A stretch of 9,552 bases of DNA from Deltaproteobacteria bacterium (GTDB lineage Bacteria > Myxococcota > Myxococcia > Myxococcales > Myxococcaceae). Position 1 is the stretch's first letter, and every line of letters begins with the position of its first letter. The position numbers and the translations under genes are program-made. Positions 6,423-9,552 of the stretch are shown one piece after another. A model generated the notes under the pieces. It saw only the letters and a program-made list of their open reading frames with translations, made no database searches and was not told where the DNA came from. Location: the NCBI GenBank assembly GCA_016875515.1, contig VGRA01000065.1, forward strand, positions 1 through 9,552, given 5' to 3'.

Positions 6423-7381
6423 AGCGCCCCCGCCTGCTCCGCCGGCGCCGCCAACACCTGCGTCCGCTCCCACGTCAGCTCGCCCGCCACCCGCCCCTGC
6501 GCGTCCGCCGGGCGCGCCCGCAGCAGCAGGCGGGACTTCACCGGGACGAACGGCGCGAGGCCGAGCACCTGCTCACCCTCACACGTGAGCGAGGGGTCCA
6601 GGGCCGGCTTGCCCCGTGCCTCCCACGCCGCCGTCCACCCCGCCGGGTCCACCGCCTTGTCCGCCGCCTGGACACACGCCTGCTCCAGCACCAGCGCGCG
6701 CCCCCAGGGCGTCTCCGCCGTCCCGCGCAGCCGCCGCTCTACCGCGTACGCGAGCGGAAGCGGGCCCACGGCCGTGACCTCCACCGCGTAGAGCGGGTGC
6801 GCCGCCTCGAGCGGCCGCCCGAACAGCCCACCGTGCCGGCCGTCCCACTCCAGCCGCGCCTGCTCCTCCACCGCCTCCGGGGTGAAGAACTCCAGCACCG
6901 CCCGGCGCTGCTCCGGGTCCGGGAAGGCGGCCTCCACCGCCTCGCGCACCGCGTCCCGGTTGAGCAGCTCCACGAAGGCGCCGTCGGAGGCGAACCGCAG
7001 CACCACCGGGAAGGAGGTGGCGAGCACGAGCAGCGGGTCCTCCACCGGCTTACCGTCCACCTCCGCCTTCACGTTCCGCACCCGCTGGTTGAGAACCCAG
7101 CCCCCCTCAGCTCGGGCCGCCCAGCCCAGGGCCGTCACCAGTTCCACCCGCGAGCTCCGCGCTGGCCCCTGCTTGCCCTCCTCCCACGCAGACTCGGTGC
7201 GGACCGTGAGAGACCGCTCCACCAGCTCCCCCCCCACCGGCGGCTGGAAGGCCACCTGCAGCCGCTCACCGGGCGGCACCGGGAGGGTGTTGAACGACGG
7301 GCCCACCTGCACGGGTCCTCGGCAGGCGGCGGCGAGCAAGGCACAGGGGACGACGCTCCAGGCGAGGCGGCGGTGGGACAT
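6419..7381 (-). CDS. Predicted lipoprotein of unknown function
   Basis: A 320-residue product with a typical lipoprotein signal: MSHRR, a hydrophobic stretch (LAWSVVPCALLAA), then LAAAC with the predicted lipidated Cys20. It is therefore likely exported and anchored to a membrane. Only two other cysteines occur in the mature part, Cys236 and Cys267, a plausible disulphide in the periplasm or at the surface. The mature sequence is mixed polar with beta-type segments (for example RLQVAFQPPVGGELVERSLTVRT region, residues 40-62) and a helical middle (143-175). I do not recognise a domain. The frame is open to 7831, but the lipoprotein signal fixes the start at 7381; the upstream extension would run across the DUF2795-like gene. 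It follows that gene by 29 bases and overlaps the CoA-binding gene by four bases, suggesting one operon. Confidence 0.8.
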   Translation of the reverse strand: MSHRRLAWSVVPCALLAAACRGPVQVGPSFNTLPVPPGERLQVAFQPPVGGELVERSLTVRTESAWEEGKQGPARSSRVELVTALGWAARAEGGWVLNQRVRNVKAEVDGKPVEDPLLVLATSFPVVLRFASDGAFVELLNRDAVREAVEAAFPDPEQRRAVLEFFTPEAVEEQARLEWDGRHGGLFGRPLEAAHPLYAVEVTAVGPLPLAYAVERRLRGTAETPWGRALVLEQACVQAADKAVDPAGWTAAWEARGKPALDPSLTCEGEQVLGLAPFVPVKSRLLLRARPADAQGRVAGELTWERTQVLAAPAEQAGAL

Positions 7382-7410
7382 GGTCGTGCCGTATCTACCC
7401 CATCTGGCCG

Positions 7411-7740
7411 CTACGGGTGGCGGGTGGCCCCCGGTGGCCCGCGCTCCACCGTTTCCTTTCCAATGTCGCTCCGGTCCCGGCGCACCCCCGGCTCGTCCCA
7501 CGCCACGCTGCCCGTGGCGTACCGCCGGGAGGCCTCCCCCAGGTCCCGGAGCACCCCGTCCACGTCCTCCCACGTCCGGTCCGGCGGGGACTTGAACAGG
7601 TTGATGATGTCCGCCGAGGCCTCGCCGTCCTCGGCCGCCTCCACCAGCTGCGCCTGGTTCACCGGGTACTGCACCCCATCCAGCACCGCGCCGCACGAGC
7701 GCCGCGGGTCCTCCCCCACGCCGAATGCCATGGACTTCAC
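7411..7740 (-). CDS. DUF2795-like small protein
   Basis: A 109-residue product from GTG 7740 (alternative ATG 7731, three codons later, or ATG 7767). Residues 18-70 match what I know of DUF2795: GVQYPVNQAQLVEAA, a small helical segment, then LFKSPPDRTWEDVDGVLRDLGE, corresponding to the family pattern G-x-x-[YF]-P-x-x-x-x-[DE]-L-x-x-x-A ... LP-x-x-x-[YF]-x-[ST]-x-x-[DE]-[VI]. The family is small, helical and of unknown function. The C-terminal 30 residues are charged (VRRDRSDIGKETVER) and probably flexible. A G-run (GGGGGG at 7746-7751 on the minus strand) lies five bases before the GTG, which favours that start over the ATG fourteen bases away. It is the first gene of a likely minus-strand operon with the lipoprotein and CoA-binding genes. 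It is a cytoplasmic protein with no signal or membrane helix. Confidence 0.72.
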   Translation of the reverse strand: MKSMAFGVGEDPRRSCGAVLDGVQYPVNQAQLVEAAEDGEASADIINLFKSPPDRTWEDVDGVLRDLGEASRRYATGSVAWDEPGVRRDRSDIGKETVERGPPGATRHP

Positions 7741-7823
7741 GGTGGCCCCCCACCCCCGCCCCGGCAACCTTACCGCCCGCGGCGCGGCGAACGGCCCGCC
7801 GCTGGGTTAGGAGTGGCCCTTCC
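7741..7823. promoter_or_regulatory. Short divergent promoter region
   Basis: The 83 bases between two divergent starts must hold the controls of both operons. It is almost entirely G and C except for caaccttacc around 7765-7774, which on the minus strand gives a -10-like TAAGGT. An imperfect inverted repeat with six-base arms GCGGCG/CGCCGC spans 7779-7802. I see no confident promoter or named operator. Confidence 0.35.
7809..7813 (+). promoter_or_regulatory. Ribosome binding site AGGAG deciding a start
   Basis: A clear AGGAG lies ten bases before ATG 7824. It selects this start over the in-frame ATGs at 7725, which lies upstream of the site, and 7848. Confidence 0.75.
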
Positions 7824-8102
7824 ATGGACACCCCTCACCCGCTCACGATGGCGCTCGAGACGCTGGATCCCCTGCTGGAAAGGATGATCCTCGCCCAGCG
7901 GGACAAGGTCCTCCGACTCGCCCGCGAGGCCGTCCCGAACGTGGGGCTGGACGACATCCTCAACCCCCACGATTTCCCGGAGCTCAAGGCCCACCCCACG
8001 TTCGAGTATGAGGACGGCCTGCTCGCCGGGATGATGGCCGCCCAGATGGCCGTGCGCGCAGAGGTCCGCCAGCGGGTGATGCCGGCCCGGCCGCCTGCCT
8101 GA
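7824..8102 (+). CDS. Small conserved-looking protein of unknown function
   Basis: A 92-residue product. Residues 10-40 form a predicted amphipathic helix (ALETLDPLLERMILAQRDKV and on), followed by VGLDDILNPHDFPELKAHPTFEYEDG (39-64 region), and a second helix rich in Met and Ala (LLAGMMAAQMAVRAEVRQRV, 67-86). There is no signal peptide; the second helix is too charged at its end to be a clear membrane span. The strong AGGAG site and tight packing (12 bases before the SirB1-like gene) argue that it is real. I do not recognise a family and propose no function; it could assist its operon partners. A helix-loop-helix of this size is compatible with a protein-interaction module. Confidence 0.72.
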   Translation: MDTPHPLTMALETLDPLLERMILAQRDKVLRLAREAVPNVGLDDILNPHDFPELKAHPTFEYEDGLLAGMMAAQMAVRAEVRQRVMPARPPA

Positions 8103-8114
8103 CACGCCACGCCG

Positions 8115-8930
8115 ATGGACGACCTGCTCTCCAGGCTCACCCCGTCCCGGGGGCTGCTCGCAGACGCGCGGAAGGAGGCGCGGCTGGATCTCGCAGCGCT
8201 CGCCGTGGCCGCGCTCGAGGCCCCCGTGGACCGCGCCTCGGTGGAGGCCTCCCTGGGCGCGCTCGCCGCCCGCGTCCGAGCGGCGCCCGGGGACGGGCTG
8301 GAGGGGCTGGTGCAGGTGCTCGCCCGGGAGGAGGGCTTCCAGGGTGACACCGAACGGTACGACGCCCCGGAGAACTCCTCGCTGCCCCGGGTGCTGGAGC
8401 GCAAGCGGGGGCTGCCCATCCTGCTCGCCGTCCTCTACGCGGAGGTGGCGCGCCGCGCCGGGTTGGAGCTCCACGCGGTGAACTTCCCGGGCCACGTGCT
8501 GGTGGTGGCCCCCGGGCAGGGTTTCCCGTGCGTGCTGGATCCCTTCCATGGCGGGCGCGCCCTGGACCGGGCCGCCTGCGGGGCGCTGCTCCGCCGCATG
8601 GCCCCGCACCTTGTCTTCCACCTCGGCCTGCTCGAGCCCGCGGACGTGGAGACGCTCGCCGCGCGGATGCTGCACAACCTGCGCAGGTCCTACCTGCGGG
8701 AGCAGGACCTCCCCCGGGCGCTCGGGGTGGTGACGCTGCTGCTGGAGCTCATGCCGGACCACCCCGCAGAGCTGCGGCTGCGCGCCTCGCTGCTCGCCTC
8801 CCTGGGCGCCTACCGCGCCGCGCTGGCGGACCTGGAGCGCTGCCTCGAGCTGCACCCGGACTGCCTGGACCGCCCCGCCGTGGAACGCGCCGCGGAGGAG
8901 CTTCGCCACCGCGTCAGCCGGCTCAACTGA
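8115..8930 (+). CDS. SirB1-like transglutaminase-fold protein with TPR
   Basis: Protein of the SirB1 family (transglutaminase-like superfamily, Transglut_core2) with a C-terminal tetratricopeptide region; 271 residues, the normal length. N-terminal helical part about 1-70; core motifs GFQGDTERYDAPENSSLPRV (74-93), KRGLPILLAVLYAEVARRAGL (97-117), LHAVNFPGHVLVV (119-131) and LDPFHGGRAL (141-150), which are the family's signatures (NS.L..VL, GiPI.LavlY.evArR, nFPGH, iDpF..G). The TPR region is at about 181-265, with RALGVVTLLLELMPDHPAEL followed by YRAALADLERCLELHPD. There is no signal peptide. Molecular function is not established for most members; a true protease-like Cys-His-Asp triad is not evident, since no Cys precedes the NFPGH histidine in the core, so a non-enzymatic role is possible. 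The gene is followed by the Nudix gene after a single base, so both are co-transcribed. Confidence 0.87.
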   Translation: MDDLLSRLTPSRGLLADARKEARLDLAALAVAALEAPVDRASVEASLGALAARVRAAPGDGLEGLVQVLAREEGFQGDTERYDAPENSSLPRVLERKRGLPILLAVLYAEVARRAGLELHAVNFPGHVLVVAPGQGFPCVLDPFHGGRALDRAACGALLRRMAPHLVFHLGLLEPADVETLAARMLHNLRRSYLREQDLPRALGVVTLLLELMPDHPAELRLRASLLASLGAYRAALADLERCLELHPDCLDRPAVERAAEELRHRVSRLN

Positions 8931-8931
8931 C

Positions 8932-9486
8932 ATGACCACCCCCCTGCCCTGGACCCGCCTCGGGAGCCGCAAGCACGAGGACTACGCCATCTGCCGCACC
9001 CGCGAGGACCAGGTTCGCCGCGAGTCCGACGGCTCGCTTCACCACCGCTTCGTCCTGGAGTGCCCGGACTGGTGCAACATCATCCCCGTCACCCGGGAAG
9101 GGGACGTGGTGTTCGTCCGGCAGTTCCGCTTCGGCGCCTGGGCAGACACGCTGGAGCTCCCCGGCGGCATGGTGGACGAGGGGGAGTCACCCCGGGACGC
9201 CGCCGTGCGGGAGCTGGCCGAGGAGACCGGCTTCACCCCCTCGGAGGTGCTCCCGCTCGGCTGGGTCCACCCCAACCCCGCCTTCCAGGACAACCGCTGT
9301 CACAGCTTCCTCGCGCTCGGGTGCATGCCGGGCCCGGCCCACCCCGGCCCGGGCGAGGAGCTGGAGGTGCTGCGCGTGCCGTGGGACGAGGTGCCGCGGC
9401 TGCTGCGCGAAGGGGCCATCACCCACGCGCTGGTGGTGGCCGCCTTCCAGCTGGAGTTTCTCAGGCGGAGAAGTCCAGGCGGGTGA
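8932..9486 (+). CDS. Nudix hydrolase, ADP-ribose pyrophosphatase-like
   Basis: Hydrolyses a nucleoside diphosphate linked to another group, probably ADP-ribose or a nucleotide sugar, using Mg2+ or Mn2+. The 184-residue product has a perfect Nudix box at 79-101: G79, E85, R93, E94, L95, E97, E98, G100 (G-x5-E-x7-R-E-x2-E-E-x-G). Before it are FVRQFRFGAWADTLELPGG (61-79), characteristic of ADP-ribose pyrophosphatase-type members, and after it WVHPNPAFQDNRCHSFLA (111-128). The N-terminal region contains a substrate-strand element (DWCNIIPVTREGDVVFV). The start at 8932 lies one base after the SirB1-like stop. The exact substrate cannot be told from the motif. The last 26 bases overlap the end of an opposing gene. 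The protein is cytoplasmic. Confidence 0.9.
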   Translation: MTTPLPWTRLGSRKHEDYAICRTREDQVRRESDGSLHHRFVLECPDWCNIIPVTREGDVVFVRQFRFGAWADTLELPGGMVDEGESPRDAAVRELAEETGFTPSEVLPLGWVHPNPAFQDNRCHSFLALGCMPGPAHPGPGEELEVLRVPWDEVPRLLREGAITHALVVAAFQLEFLRRRSPGG

Positions 9487-9552
9487 TGGCGTCGTCCCCC
9501 AGCGCCCCCTGGTAGATCATCCACGCCACCGCCAGGTCCTGGAACGGCATGC
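9461..9552 (-). CDS. C-terminal end of an unidentified protein
   Basis: On the minus strand a frame enters from the right edge and stops with TGA at 9461-9463. The visible part reads MPFQDLAVAWMIYQG and continues to a final RLDFSA. Codons have the G/C third positions expected of a real gene here, and the residues are protein-like. An in-frame ATG at 9550 exists but the gene most likely begins outside the window, so this is called partial. It overlaps the Nudix gene tail to tail by 26 bases. Too little is visible to name a family. Confidence 0.55.
   Translation of the reverse strand, partial: MPFQDLAVAWMIYQGALGDDAITRLDFSA

Noticed and set aside
7779..7802. Inverted repeat GCGGCG/CGCCGC in the divergent region as an operator
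   Set aside because: Low-complexity G+C arms with an internal mismatch; not distinguishable from background.

Overview
The window is very G+C-rich (roughly 70% by eye, not computed) and densely packed with genes of bacterial type. High G+C codon use, TadE/TadG-like proteins, a DUF2795-like protein, a lipoprotein and a SirB1-TPR protein together suggest a myxobacterium (Myxococcota, Cystobacter/Myxococcus-like). That placement is an inference from gene content, not from a marker gene.

Layout. (a) 1-843, minus strand: the start of a TadG-like gene (cut by the window edge) preceded by a complete TadE-like gene, both from a Tad/Flp-type export or pilus locus. (b) 944-4946, minus strand: a two-subunit xanthine dehydrogenase. 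xdhA (2Fe-2S/FAD) and xdhB (molybdenum cofactor) are separated by 2 bases, and a 58-residue reading frame of unknown role lies just upstream. (c) 4947-5096: a 150-base divergent intergenic region with several CCCTGC/GCAGGG hexamers. (d) 5097-5975, plus strand: a patatin-like lipid hydrolase with an atypical oxyanion loop. (e) 5988-7740, minus strand: a likely operon of a DUF2795-like small protein, an uncharacterised lipoprotein and a CoA-binding (YccU-type) protein. The last two overlap by four bases (GTGA). (f) 7741-7823: a short divergent region. (g) 7824-9486, plus strand: a tight operon of a 92-residue unknown, a SirB1-like transglutaminase-fold/TPR protein and a Nudix hydrolase. (h) 9461-9552, minus strand: the C-terminal end of another gene, overlapping the Nudix gene tail to tail.

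How the genes work together. The xanthine dehydrogenase subunits form one enzyme that oxidises hypoxanthine and xanthine to urate. All active-site residues I could align by motif are present, including the pair that separates xanthine dehydrogenases from aldehyde oxidases. No XdhC maturation factor, purine permease or urate-processing gene is in the window. The other modules look like housekeeping or lineage-specific genes with no evident functional link to each other.

I see no rRNA, tRNA, CRISPR array, insertion sequence, phage gene or integrase, and no strong sign of a new multigene system. The most useful leads are the 58-residue frame ahead of xdhA, the hexamer cluster between it and the patatin gene, the modified patatin loop, and the lineage-type small proteins in operons (e) and (g). 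No stretch longer than 300 bases lacks a gene.
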